A stretch of DNA of 64,000 bases from Schizochytrium sp. TIO01 (lineage: Eukaryota; Sar; Bigyra; Thraustochytrida; Thraustochytriidae): the NCBI GenBank assembly GCA_004764695.1, contig SMSO01000036.1, positions 330,001 through 394,000 of the forward strand, written 5' to 3'. A program made the position numbers and the translations under genes. The notes beneath the pieces were generated by a model that was not told the origin of the DNA, did not search any database, and saw only the letters and a list, made by a program, of their open reading frames with translations. Positions 10,355 through 20,322 of this stretch are shown here, one piece after another. Each line of letters starts with the position of its first letter. The stretch's first letter is position 1.

Positions 10355-13330
10355 ATCTCTCTCTATATATACACTTTTGTATGATATACACACATTGTAA
10401 GTCTTTAGAGTAGCGCTGAAATGCTTTTAATGCTAAGCAAACTTTACGTCATCATCCTTGTCTTGTCTTTGTTCGTCATAAATTATTCATGGTTCCTCTT
10501 GATGGAAATCTCTGATATAAGCACTATGTAGCCAACACCTCTTGAGTAAGGCAAAGGTTTACTTTGATAGTCTTACGTGCGTGCTTCTACAGGATGATGT
10601 GTTATTGTGATACAGACTAGGTTTTAAAAAAGGGGATGTCAAATTCGGGACTTGAAGATTGGATCAAATCGCAAGGTGAAGAACGGTGAACCTTTCTTTA
10701 GTCTATTACGCAAAGAAGTCTCCCAGCTTCATTATCCTGTCGATGCCTAGCTAGTTTTTGGTTCTGACTTGCAAAGAAAAATGCTATTTTCACAATGTAG
10801 TTTGTTTGAACTAAGGGAAACTGCTCAGAAATGGTTACACCAAATCTGTGTAGTGAGACAGCTTAATTTATTCCATCTCGTTTTTTTTTTGTTTTTCTGG
10901 TTTTTTTTTTTTTGTTTTTTTCTGCAAAAGTATACTTGCTTTCGTGAACATGATTGCTATCAAAGCTCACGAGCGCGCAAGAGGGCTTTAGCTTGCGCCT
11001 TCTTCTCATATACATCCGCATTTGCTCTGTCACCAACGTACAGATAGCACACGTTTGTTGCCATCAGATTCTTCATCCCTTCCAAAGCCATCTCTTATCC
11101 CAAGGTTTACACGTGCTCCTTGCATTAGATACGCTTCGTGAAAATGATCTTTCACCTCCTAATCAGATTTGAGAGCGCCGTTACGTTACCACCTACGAAT
11201 GCTCCTTCCCCACGTAGTACGCGCTCCCGGACCCAACTCATTCTTTTAAGATTCTCTTAGTGGACTCAAGCCGAAGCGATCGCTCATCTGACTACTACTA
11301 CCTGACCACGTGGAGGCCTAGTAGTGCGCCTAATTGTAGCTAATGATAGCTAATGACAACGGACATGGATGTGCCGGGGAAACGATGAAAGCACCGACTC
11401 CCACAGCTGCGGAAAGAGTCTGAGAGGGGTACCAAAGCTTCCTCCCAGGTTCAGAGAGCCCTGAACTCCCGAACTTTTCCAGAGTCCAAAGAGGCGCACT
11501 CAGTTTCCCCGTCACTAAGTTCCTCAGCAGGTATTCCCTCTCAAGTATTACAACTCCTTACTGTGTGGCCTTCTCCTTATACCCCCACAGTCAGGTACAG
11601 CCTTGACTTGTCTTCGCTGTTTCAGGGTTTTCCTTTTCGTTCCATTTCTTTAAAAAAAAAAAAATAAAGAAGAGGAGTTACTCGTATGAAATGCGTTAAT
11701 TCCCATCGCGTTCATCATCATCGATTCAGGATCGTCATTATCATCATCTACCTCGACGAGAACAACTTATAGATGGAAAGTGCGTGTTTAATGAACATAA
11801 ACAGGCCTACGTCGAACAAGAGTCACGGGGCTTTTTAGTTTTCTTATCATGAGATTGCAGACCTTGGCTCAAGGCATTTTTTTAAAAGGTATTTTTTTTT
11901 TAATTTTAAAATTAAAAAAATAAATAAAAAAATTATAAATCTATGAATTCCAATTTTTTAAAATTTAGAACTAAATAAGTTCTCAGTATAATATGTACAT
12001 TATCGGCTGACCTGAAGGCAGCTGGAATCTTGCTTCAAGTCTGTTTTGTATTGGCGCTGTTTGCAAACATCCTTCTTCCTCTTCGTCTAAAGTTTCTCCC
12101 AGGTTTGCTGGGCAGTTATCTATCTATATTGAACCTTCACGCTGAAGTTTTATTTCCTTCGGCAGGAATTTATTATCGTAGAAATACTAGGCAGTAAATA
12201 GGAATAGTCAGAGGGGACACCATGTACAATTACCACAACCTTGCGCATCCTTCTACCCTTTATAATAGGATCATGTAGGGGGAAGGGGGGTCCTTAAAAT
12301 GACTGCCTTCGTATAAACTAAAAGAAAAGATTCATGGCACAAGTTCTTCGATTCGTTGCAGGATCTCCGGTCGAGGCTTCAAGGTACAGTTATGATCGAG
12401 GGGGCTTTCATTGTGCGTGCAGGCGACGCTTCAATGGCTCTAGATGGCGGAGCGAGCGAGCAGGGGCAGAACACGCCTTCGACTCTGCCTGCTTGTGCCG
12501 AGAGCACGTGAGAGCTTTTCAGAGGAGTCATGGGCTCATTCTGGCAGGGCATAGAGTGCCAAGCTGCAGTGCAGCGCTGTGCTGGGGATCCTGATGCTGG
12601 CTTCGGCCTGGACCTTGCCGTGGGTTCCTCGACATATTTGCTTGCTAGCACCTGCTGCCACTGCCACTGCTTGGATAGATGCGTGCGTGCAGGCAAAGTG
12701 GACAGCATGTCACATCCATCGAGATCACTGCCATCATGAGTGCGTTGGCGAAGGGAAACCAGGCTACCAGAGTGGTGAGAACTCTATCTTGAAGCTATTG
12801 CAGCTTGGACCTTGGCCATCGTTGACGCGTAAGCTGCACGAGTAAGATCTCCTCACAAACAGTTCCCACTCTTGAACGGCGATTCTTCATGCTTTGCCAA
12901 TTCGGGCTCTTGGTCGCGAGGACGAAACTCGCTGCGTGAAACGCCAAGTTCATGAAACGCGGATGGACTGTGATGGTCCTGCATCATCGCACGATCTCGA
13001 ATATATAAACAAACATGCAGCTGCAACTCGAGAATCCTGGCGTGCTTCACTTCGAACTCGTTCCACACAAGTCGAGGCAAAGGATCAAGTGAAGCAAGCA
13101 CACGGCACCGTAATCTGGAGTGAGTGCAGGCAGGTCCTGCACGATCTTCATAGACCATAGTATCGCGCACTCACGCAAGCAAATTGACTGTCGCACCAGT
13201 GTAGTGCAGTGTGTGCCCTATAAATGAATAATACCTATTGTTCATGATTCCATCCACTACCTACTTGCCATCATCATGATTCATAACGATGGTGTGAACT
13301 CCAATTGGATGTAATTTGCACTCACTTACT
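10355..13330. other. Intergenic, gene-poor
   Basis: No convincing gene. Contains T-rich runs (10881-10922), an A-run (11651-11664) and an almost pure A/T patch at 11873-11975. Short ORFs at 12334-13170 overlap on both strands, lack recognisable similarity and look like chance. Confidence 0.5.
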
Positions 13331-13605
13331 CGCTCACTCACTTACTCGCTCATTCATTCATCCACTTCTTCAATGGCATCCGACAGCCGCTCTTGAAGAC
13401 GAGCGAGGAGCTGCTGCCTCTCCCCCAAATCAGCTCTCAGCAAAGAAATAACTATTCGTGCCCTCCACTCCACTTTCCCGCTCTCCTTTCGACTCAGCGC
13501 CATCCACCGCCTATATATGTGCAGGTGTCCAATACAGTGCCTCCAAGTCAGTGTTCCCAACGTGTTTCGAACAGAAGAGAGAACAACCAAATGAAAAGAA
13601 ACCAA

Positions 13606-13636
13606 TAAACAAACAAACAAACAAACAAACAAACAT
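13606..13636. repeat. (AAAC)n microsatellite
   Basis: About seven uninterrupted AAAC units. Confidence 0.9.
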
Positions 13637-13835
13637 AGAGAGAGACGAAGAGGACGACGCAGACGTGGGTCCCACAAATCGGCTGGGTCCCACTGCCTCT
13701 CCTTCTTCCCGCCTTCTTCGCCGCTTCTTCGCTGACTCAGCGCGGCCTCCTACCCTTTACCCTAGCAGGCCCTACCACCGGCACTTCCCATCGGCGGCAC
13801 GCGAAAAGCAAACAAAACAGACCCTGGCAAACCAA

Positions 13836-13874
13836 AGCAGAGCAGAGCAGAGCAGAGCAGAGCAGAGCAGAGCA
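13836..13874. repeat. (GCAGA)n pentanucleotide microsatellite
   Basis: About eight tandem copies of GCAGA. Confidence 0.9.
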
Positions 13875-14009
13875 TCCAACCAATAAGCAAACAGAGCAGG
13901 CTTCTCCTTCTTTCTCTCCTGCCTGCCTGCCTGCAGAATCCTGAAGGCCCACCAAGTTTGAGGTCGCGAGGATTGACAAACAACTGAGCTCTATTACGCA
14001 CACGCGCCA

Positions 14010-14092
14010 CATACATACATACATACATACATACATACATACATACAATCATACACACATATATACATACATACAAACATACATACATACTT
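14010..14092. repeat. (CATA)n microsatellite
   Basis: A pure ATAC run at 14010-14046, then a degenerate CATA/CAAA continuation to about 14092. Confidence 0.9.
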
Positions 14093-14379
14093 CGACTTCT
14101 TCAGAGAAAGAACTTAAAGGACCCAAGGAACTTAGAGAACTCAGAGTAAGAGAGAAAGAGAGAAAGAGCTTGAATACTCAGGAGAGAGCTTGAAGCAGGA
14201 AAGAAAGCAGCGCCCAATTGATTACTTAGCTCCTAGCTGAGTTGGCAAACAACCAAGCAGTTCACTGAAAGAAAGTCAACAACCAATCCACTGACTAAAT
14301 TCCTGACACCCATATCTGCTAGGAGGAGGGTAGGTGAGATCATGGAGGTGGAGAAAGAGCGCGAACAAATAAACAGCAA

Positions 14380-14445
14380 AAAGAAAGAAAGAAGGAAAGA
14401 AAGAAAGAAGGAAAGAAGGAAAGAAGGGAAGAAGGGAAGAAAGAC
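14380..14445. repeat. Purine-rich (GAAA/GAAGG)n tract
   Basis: Plus strand is almost only A and G over about 65 bp, in GAAA and GAAGG units, followed at once by a TTTC-rich mirror segment. Confidence 0.85.
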
Positions 14446-14761
14446 CTCCTTCTTTCCTTTCCTTTTCTTTCTTTTTGCTCCAAAAGACCGCCTCCAACAC
14501 GACATGTCCAGGCCCTCCGACCCTCGAGTTGCCGTCTCACCCGCAAGCTTCCTGGAAAGAAAACTCTCCGTTCCAATCAAACGTCTCAGGCTCCCTGTTC
14601 TGTTCCAAACCAGCGAGCCGTTCCTCGTTCCTTCCGGTGCTCCCAGAGGGTCGTTATGGCCTGCTTGTTGGCCAGCTAGGTACGCCAGTCGCTTGTCCCG
14701 GTAGGTCCTGTCTATTCCAAATGGTAGCAGTGCCGCTCTTATTGTTGTTGGGTGAGAGTGG

Positions 14762-14808
<47 letters not shown>

Positions 14809-14845
14809 ACTTTCTTACTTTCTTACTTTCTTTCGTTCTTTGTTC
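14762..14845. repeat. (CTTT)n microsatellite
   Basis: About 11 pure CTTT units, then interrupted copies carrying TTAC. Confidence 0.9.
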
Positions 14846-15013
14846 GAGTTCTTTCTTTCGTTCTTGCATCCATCCTTCTGTTGGCTGCTTTGCCAACTGA
14901 CTGCTTTGTCACTGCTTTCTCTTCTGTTGTGATAATCGAATAGCCGAACCGTAGAACAGTGTCGGTTGAGCGGCTTCAACTGCATTCGCAAGTGCCACAA
15001 ACATAGGCACACA

Positions 15014-15120
15014 TCATTCATTCATTCATTCATTCATTCATTCATTCATTCATTCATTCATTCATTCATTCATTCATTCATTCATTCATTCATTCAATCA
15101 TTCACTCAATCACTCACTCT
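15014..15120. repeat. (ATTC)n microsatellite
   Basis: About 20 pure ATTC units to 15096, followed by variant CAATC/ACTC units. Confidence 0.92.
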
Positions 15121-15139
15121 CCATAGTGTGCAATGCATG

Positions 15140-15202
15140 AATAAGTAAATAAATAAGTAAATCAATAACTCAATAAATAACTCAATAAATAAATTAATAA
15201 TA
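15140..15202. repeat. (AAAT)n-type degenerate microsatellite
   Basis: AAATAAGT/AAATCAAT variants of a four-base unit directly after the ATTC array. Confidence 0.75.
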
Positions 15203-15660
15203 ACGCGCGCCAGGAGTAGGACCCAGATATCCCTTACGGTAGCAGTGGGTGCTTGCTTGCTTGCTTGCGCTGGACGCGACGCGATGAGAACGGAGGTGGG
15301 CGGAGAGAACGGAACACTTGGCGAGGGGAGGGAGACCACGGCCTCATGTCCTCTGGGGTGGAGAACGGAAAGGAACGGGTCAGGGCTGCGGGACCGAGGG
15401 AGTGTTCAAGAAGAACAACAGACAACTCGCTGCTTGCATTTGTAGTTGATGGTGTGGAGCAACTAAAGCTCTGCCGCGGTCTTGAGGTGGTAGTGAAAGC
15501 GGTAGAGGCGGCGGTAGCAGTGCGCACCCCGGAAGTGAAACAAATGCGCAGGAGGGTTTGATACGGGTATAGTAGGAGGTATTCGAGTTATTCCGAGGAT
15601 GAGAGCGGCTGTGCGAGCGCTTAAAAGCTACGGGATTAGTATGGAGGGTCTCCCGAAATT

Positions 15661-15722
15661 GAGGAAAAGAAAAGAAAAGAAAAGAAATGAGAGAAAGAAA
15701 GAAAGAGAATGAAAGAAAGAGC
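15661..15722. repeat. (AAAAG)n / (GAAA)n tract
   Basis: Five-base AAAAG units passing into four-base GAAA units. Confidence 0.8.
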
Positions 15723-15943
15723 TTAAGCTCACTTGCTGCTTGACAACAGCAGGACACCGACCCGACCTCTGCTGCCTTCAAGCTGCGGCAGGAGGCGTCC
15801 GCCTTGACGCCCCGGGCGCTCGCCAGCCCCCCGACGCTACCCCCCGTCTCCCCGCCGCGTGCCTGGCACGAGGTCTTCTGTCGGCTCTGCTCTGCTCTGC
15901 CTCGGAGCTCCAGATTGATCTGGTCGATTCGATTGATTTTCAA

Positions 15944-15994
15944 ACAAACAAAGAAACAAAGAAACAAAGAAACAAAGAAACAGAGAGAGAGAAA
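15944..15994. repeat. (ACAAAGAA)n tract
   Basis: Four to five ACAAAGAA units ending in a GA-rich segment. Confidence 0.8.
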
Positions 15995-16137
15995 TAGAAA
16001 CATTTGAGATCGACTGACTCTTCAAAACCTCTTTAAGCAAAGCTGTTCACAGCACGGCAACAGCAAAGCCGCACCCCCTGAAGCAAAACCCGAACGAGGC
16101 CTCCCTGCTGACCTCTTCGCGACAACTGCACCGCGAC

Positions 16138-16210
16138 CAAAGCCAGCCAGCCAGCCATCCAGCCAGCCAGATAGATAGCTAGATAGCTAGCTCGCTCGCT
16201 CGCTCGCCTC
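16138..16210. repeat. Composite (AGCC)n-(AGAT)n-(AGCT)n-(CGCT)n repeat
   Basis: A chain of four-base units that change by single-base steps along the array. Confidence 0.8.
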
Positions 16211-16478
16211 GAGGACCGTTGCTCCGCGCCGGAATCAAGTTGACTTTCTTTCTTACTGCGTAAACTAGGCTGGACTTGTTAGATTGATCGGCACAGATCA
16301 GATCAGATCGGGTCGGCGACAAGGAGCGAGAGAAACTCGAACGCCGGGTTGGAACGTGAACTTAGGGCTGGGATAGACTCGGATCCATTTGCACTTGGGT
16401 CCTGCTAGAGCTAGAGATCGCCGAGCAAGTTCGTGCGAAGGAAGTACTATAACATATAAAAGCGCCACAACAACAAAG

Positions 16479-17030
16479 ATGTCCACGGCAAACAACAACA
16501 GCAGCCAGGAGGCAGCCCCTTGCCTGGAGGACTCGTGCTCGTTCCATGGATCCTCGAGCTACGCTGGGTACTGCTCAGTTTGCTACAAGAAGAAGATGAG
16601 CGACAAGGCCGCCCTGGGCGCCACAACTAGCGCAGCACCCCAAATTCCCGCCGCTTCCGCCGAGGAGCGCGTTGTAGAGCCTGAGATTTCTAAAAAGCGC
16701 AGTCTCGAAGTTGCTGTGCCCAAGGAGGAGAAGATTGTTAGTGAGGAGATCAAGAGCAGCGCTGAAAAGGCGGACGCCATCATGACCACAGAAGACAAGG
16801 AGGAGGAGCCCATCCAGGAGCGCCCCGTCCAAAAGAAGCGCAACCGCTGCTGGGAGTGCAGAAAGAAGATCGGTCTCACCGGCATTGAATGCAGGTGTGG
16901 ATACGTTTTCTGCAGCATGCACCGCTATGCCGACCAGCACAGCTGTGACTTTGACCACGGTGCGCTTGCTCGCAAGCACCTCGCCGCGGAGAACCAGGGC
17001 GCCCAGGCCAAGAAGTTGGAGGCTATCTAA
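16479..17030 (+). CDS. A20/AN1 zinc-finger stress-associated protein
   Basis: Small ubiquitin-related regulator of the ZFAND5/6 or plant SAP type, probably cytosolic or nuclear. The start is the ATG at 16479 (183 residues); the open frame continues upstream without similarity. The A20 finger covers residues 15-35 (C15, C20, C32, C35, with AGYCSVCYKK). The AN1 finger covers residues 124-156 (RCWECRKKIGLTGIECRCG then VFCSMHRY...HSC), with all expected Cys and His ligands present. The linker is acidic and Lys-rich without recognisable structure. In known members the A20 finger binds ubiquitin and the genes respond to stress; neither can be tested here. The promoter lies in a microsatellite-rich stretch. 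Confidence 0.92.
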   Translation: MSTANNNSSQEAAPCLEDSCSFHGSSSYAGYCSVCYKKKMSDKAALGATTSAAPQIPAASAEERVVEPEISKKRSLEVAVPKEEKIVSEEIKSSAEKADAIMTTEDKEEEPIQERPVQKKRNRCWECRKKIGLTGIECRCGYVFCSMHRYADQHSCDFDHGALARKHLAAENQGAQAKKLEAI

Positions 17031-18133
17031 ACCATATCAGATGGCAACGATGACCCTTCGTCCTCTTCTAGCAACGCGTTGCACGCTTCTCCTCAAGGTT
17101 CGATGAGTGAAAAACACAAACGTTACGATATGTCACGGACTTTTGTTTTCTTTGCATACAAACACAAATCACACCACACATAGCGCGACAACTCTTATTC
17201 GACAGCTTTGTACATTGTCCGTGACGCCATACCAACTCTTCGCAAACTTTAATTGATGCCCATCGCTAGTCTGTTGATAATTAACAGCCCGAAAGAGGCG
17301 TTCTGTATATCACAAATTCTTTACTACTGCATAATTCAAAGCAACAACCTTTAAACCCCTTTTCTTCACATTTCGAATTCAAATCTTGTCCTCTTTATAA
17401 TGTTGCATCTACTGCAACAATTTCTCTTTTCCAATGCGAACAAAGCCATACAATTTCGAGTGTGAAGATTAAGACCGTCTCGACATCACACAGTTCAAGG
17501 AATCTCAAATCAAATGCCGACTTTTGACAAGTCCCAAGGAAAAAATTAATTGAAGGTTTTCGCGCTTATTCCAGTTGTTTAAAAATACAAGATCCACAAC
17601 ACGCATCCTGACAGCGATGTATCTTATTGCCGTCCCTCCTCCTCCCCTCTTTTCATGGGCTCAAGACTATCATGAGCGCAGCCATATATATATATATATA
17701 TATATTTATAATGGCATGGGTAACTCAGCTGTGTCATGAAGTTTCATCGCCTCAAGCGGCAAATATCATGATCAGAGCTCAAATAATGCCTCCAAAAGAA
17801 GCTGAGCTCTTGTCGTTTGATTATATAGACCCAATCAAACAACTTTCTGTTCAAAGCGCCAATGCTGTTCATTTTCTCTGTTATTATTGCGTGCTATCAA
17901 TTGCAATCAGCGTCATACACCCAAAGCGGCGAGGTCTGAGCGTGAACAACATTAAATTTGGTGCAAAACGTGGTCGTACGTAGGCTTGCATCTAAAACTT
18001 CTTTTAAATGAATAAATTAATTAAAATCTACTCGAAACAAAATCCACCATTGAAAGTATGAAACGAACACACAATATTTATAGTTTCAATATGTCTGGAT
18101 ACCTATCAAGATAATTCTACCTACAAATTAAGA
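17031..18133. other. Intergenic, convergent 3' regions
   Basis: AT-rich DNA between the convergent A20/AN1 and SUMF2-like genes. Contains a (TA)n run at about 17684-17706. An ORF at 17627-17983 crosses this TA run and has no recognisable similarity, so I do not call it. Confidence 0.5.
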
Positions 18134-19387
18134 TCAAAGTTCAATGTGTTCTCCACCGCTCTCAGCTCCTTGCTGCTGCTTGTTCGCAGCGTCCTGCTCC
18201 TCCATCTTACGAAGCTCATCGAGTTGACGCTTCACCTTCGCCTGACGCTCTTTGAGCTCACCGGCAGTTGTCACTGTAGCGCGGTCACCCAAAATTTTCT
18301 GAAGAGCTTCAATACCGCCTTCTTCAACAATCTTCTGCATGGCTTCTTGGTCAAGTCCGGCTGGCATACCTCCGCGTGCCTTCTTTTGCTGAGCTGCTGT
18401 GCGATATGTATATCCAGAAGACTTGCTGCGTTCGCCAATACTCTTTGCGCACCGAACACCAGTGTTGGTTGATGCGCTGTCCTCTGTGTTGCCCATGCGT
18501 GTATTGAGATCCACTTTGTGGTTTGCAGACCCATCAATCGTGTCCAAGAATGATCCTCCCCTCAAGACGCGCTTGACAGCTTCTCCTTGCTGCTGCGCAT
18601 CCTGCTTCATGGCCTCCGGTGTCATCTCATAGTATTTCGTTTTAGTCCATTCCCACACGTTGCCAAGCACGTCATAAAGTCCAAAGTCATTTGGTGGAAA
18701 TGCCTGCGCAGTGTTCATGGTGGCGAACCCATCCTCCTCCAAGTTGGACTCCGGAAACTCGCCTTGCCATACATTGAGCGGCCATACTGGCTCACTCTTG
18801 GTCCAGGGTTGATCATCGCCCCATGGATATCTTCTTTCCGAGAGACCTCCGCGTGCTGCGAATTCCCATTCGCTCTCCGACGGCAATCTGAGTCCTCGCC
18901 AAATGCAGTACGCCTTGGCATCATTGTAGCTCAAGTGGCCAGCTGTGTGATCCAGCTTGTCCTGAATGCCAGACCCGGGGCCATCAGGCTGTCGCCAGTA
19001 AGCCTGGGGAACAGCAAGCCAATGCGAGGCATCCTTAACTTGGCTTTCGGAGAGCTCTCGAGCACGATCTGTGGCATGGTAGTCGAGTACGAAGGACCAT
19101 CCAAACTTTTCGGAGTCGGTCTTGTACTTCGTGGCTCTCACGAACTCCCTAAACTCCCGGTTGGTAGCAGGCCACTTGTCAATGCTGAAGGAATCAACAT
19201 GGACCTTTTGCGGGGGGAGATTCTGCGGGTTCAAGGTTTTATCGACGGAGTTGCCCATAACGAAGTCGCCGCCGTTCAGAGTCACCATGTTCGCCTCGAA
19301 AGGGTCATTCTTCGCCGAAGAAGACGCAGCGTTACAAGTGCCAGCCGCAAGGCACACCACGAGATAGGCCGCTACTAGGAATCTCAT
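18134..19387 (-). CDS. SUMF2: SUMF2-like (pFGE) ER lumenal protein, FGE-sulfatase fold without catalytic cysteines
   Basis: Member of the formylglycine-generating enzyme fold. The ATG at 19387-19385 is chosen because it opens a signal peptide (MRFLVAAYLVVCLAAG, cut near residue 20); 417 residues. Domain motifs in order: GGDFVMGN (about 39), PATNREFREFV, LRLPSESEWEFAARGG (167-182), LGNVWEW (241-247) and RVLRGGSFLDTIDGSANH (273-290), then TRMGN..DSAS and VRC. In SUMF1/FGE the RGGS block is followed by the two redox cysteines; here those positions hold non-Cys residues, as in SUMF2. The IDGSANH..TRMGNT pattern is also SUMF2-like. A coiled-coil extension of about 95 residues ends in HIEL, a likely KDEL-type ER retrieval signal. 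Role inferred: modulator of sulfatase maturation rather than the oxidase itself. Confidence 0.87.
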   Translation of the reverse strand: MRFLVAAYLVVCLAAGTCNAASSSAKNDPFEANMVTLNGGDFVMGNSVDKTLNPQNLPPQKVHVDSFSIDKWPATNREFREFVRATKYKTDSEKFGWSFVLDYHATDRARELSESQVKDASHWLAVPQAYWRQPDGPGSGIQDKLDHTAGHLSYNDAKAYCIWRGLRLPSESEWEFAARGGLSERRYPWGDDQPWTKSEPVWPLNVWQGEFPESNLEEDGFATMNTAQAFPPNDFGLYDVLGNVWEWTKTKYYEMTPEAMKQDAQQQGEAVKRVLRGGSFLDTIDGSANHKVDLNTRMGNTEDSASTNTGVRCAKSIGERSKSSGYTYRTAAQQKKARGGMPAGLDQEAMQKIVEEGGIEALQKILGDRATVTTAGELKERQAKVKRQLDELRKMEEQDAANKQQQGAESGGEHIEL

Positions 19388-20074
19388 CGCAAATCTCCTC
19401 CCAAGGGCTTCTGCGAAAGGGTTCTCAATCCCAAGCTCTATTGAGTTTATGCTTTTTAAGTCTTTCCTCAATCTCGAGAATCCTTTTTGACCGACCGATT
19501 CTGTACTTTGGACAAAGGGTTTCTTCTCTCTTTCTTTCTTTGATTTCCAAAGAAAAACTTTTTAGACTTCTCCATATCGGCTAGTAGTAGCTATTTAAAA
19601 CAAATAGAGTAAATAACTTTTTAAAAGTAAAGGCTAGCATGGACTAAGTAGCGCTATCTATTCACTACTTATTCGGCTCAATTAGTGATAGGTCATAGCG
19701 TAGTTCTACTGGCTGTTCCAAACTGACAAGGTGGCACTACAAATTCAGAAAAGAACAAAAGGGTGCTGATGAAGGCTGCAGATGGAGGAAAGAACACAGA
19801 ACAAATACGGAAACAAAGCCGGTCTTTCATTCAGTGGTCACATAGAACCTGGGAGTAAAAGGGAAGGTTTTAGTCCTTTGTACGTTAGTTGTTTGAACGA
19901 TGAACAACTGGGCTTCAATGAGATGAAACGAAGAGACCTGACAGAAGACACAAAACAAGACAGGTGCCATTGGGTAGAAATTAGCAGGTAGCCTTGAGTG
20001 GACAGGCGGGAGCTGAGCTGATCTACACGTTGAAACTATTCTCTGTTCTAGTTCTGATAATTTTGCAGGCCGCC
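19388..20074. promoter_or_regulatory. Shared divergent upstream region (SUMF2-like / prolyl hydroxylase)
   Basis: About 690 bp between two divergently read genes, so both promoters must lie here. It contains a TTTCTTTC tract at about 19524-19543 and, at the right end, a candidate 5' UTR intron of the prolyl hydroxylase. No individual promoter element can be named. Confidence 0.45.
19988..20068 (+). other. Candidate 81-nt 5' UTR intron
   Basis: CAG|GTAGCC at the donor, TTCTGAT as a possible branch site at about 20052, and TTTTGCAG at the acceptor, just six bases before the ATG at 20075. Size and style match the other candidate intron at 23903-23979. Confidence 0.45.
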
Positions 20075-20290
20075 ATGGCGAACAAAAATACCAAGGCCAA
20101 ACGGCGACAACAGCAGCGGCAGGCGCGACAGAAGCAGCAAAAAGAGGATGCTACGAGTATACCTGGTAACCAAGAAACAAATGAAAATGATCAACTTGCT
20201 GTACAAAAGCAGGACCGAAGTGGCGATATTGACCGTCAAGAAGAATCAGTGATTTCTTCCTCGCGTTCTTTATCATCATCATCATCATCA

Positions 20291-20322
<32 letters not shown>

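Larger units (their letters stand above)
13331..16478. other. Microsatellite-rich region upstream of the A20/AN1 gene
   Basis: Dense succession of simple repeats with 4-5 bp units, separated by unique sequence of 50-400 bp. The many ORFs here are repeat-driven (they contain runs such as CLFV or SFFL) and are not genes. The last few hundred bases presumably include the promoter and 5' UTR of the gene at 16479. Confidence 0.6.

Noticed and set aside
15380-16003. 207-codon minus-strand ORF
   Set aside because: Runs through several simple repeats and has Phe/Ser/Leu runs; no similarity.
17627-17983. 118-codon ORF
   Set aside because: Crosses a (TA)n run giving an IYIYIY stretch and shows no family features.
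18587-19378. 263-codon plus-strand ORF
   Set aside because: Antisense shadow of the SUMF2-like gene; no similarity of its own.
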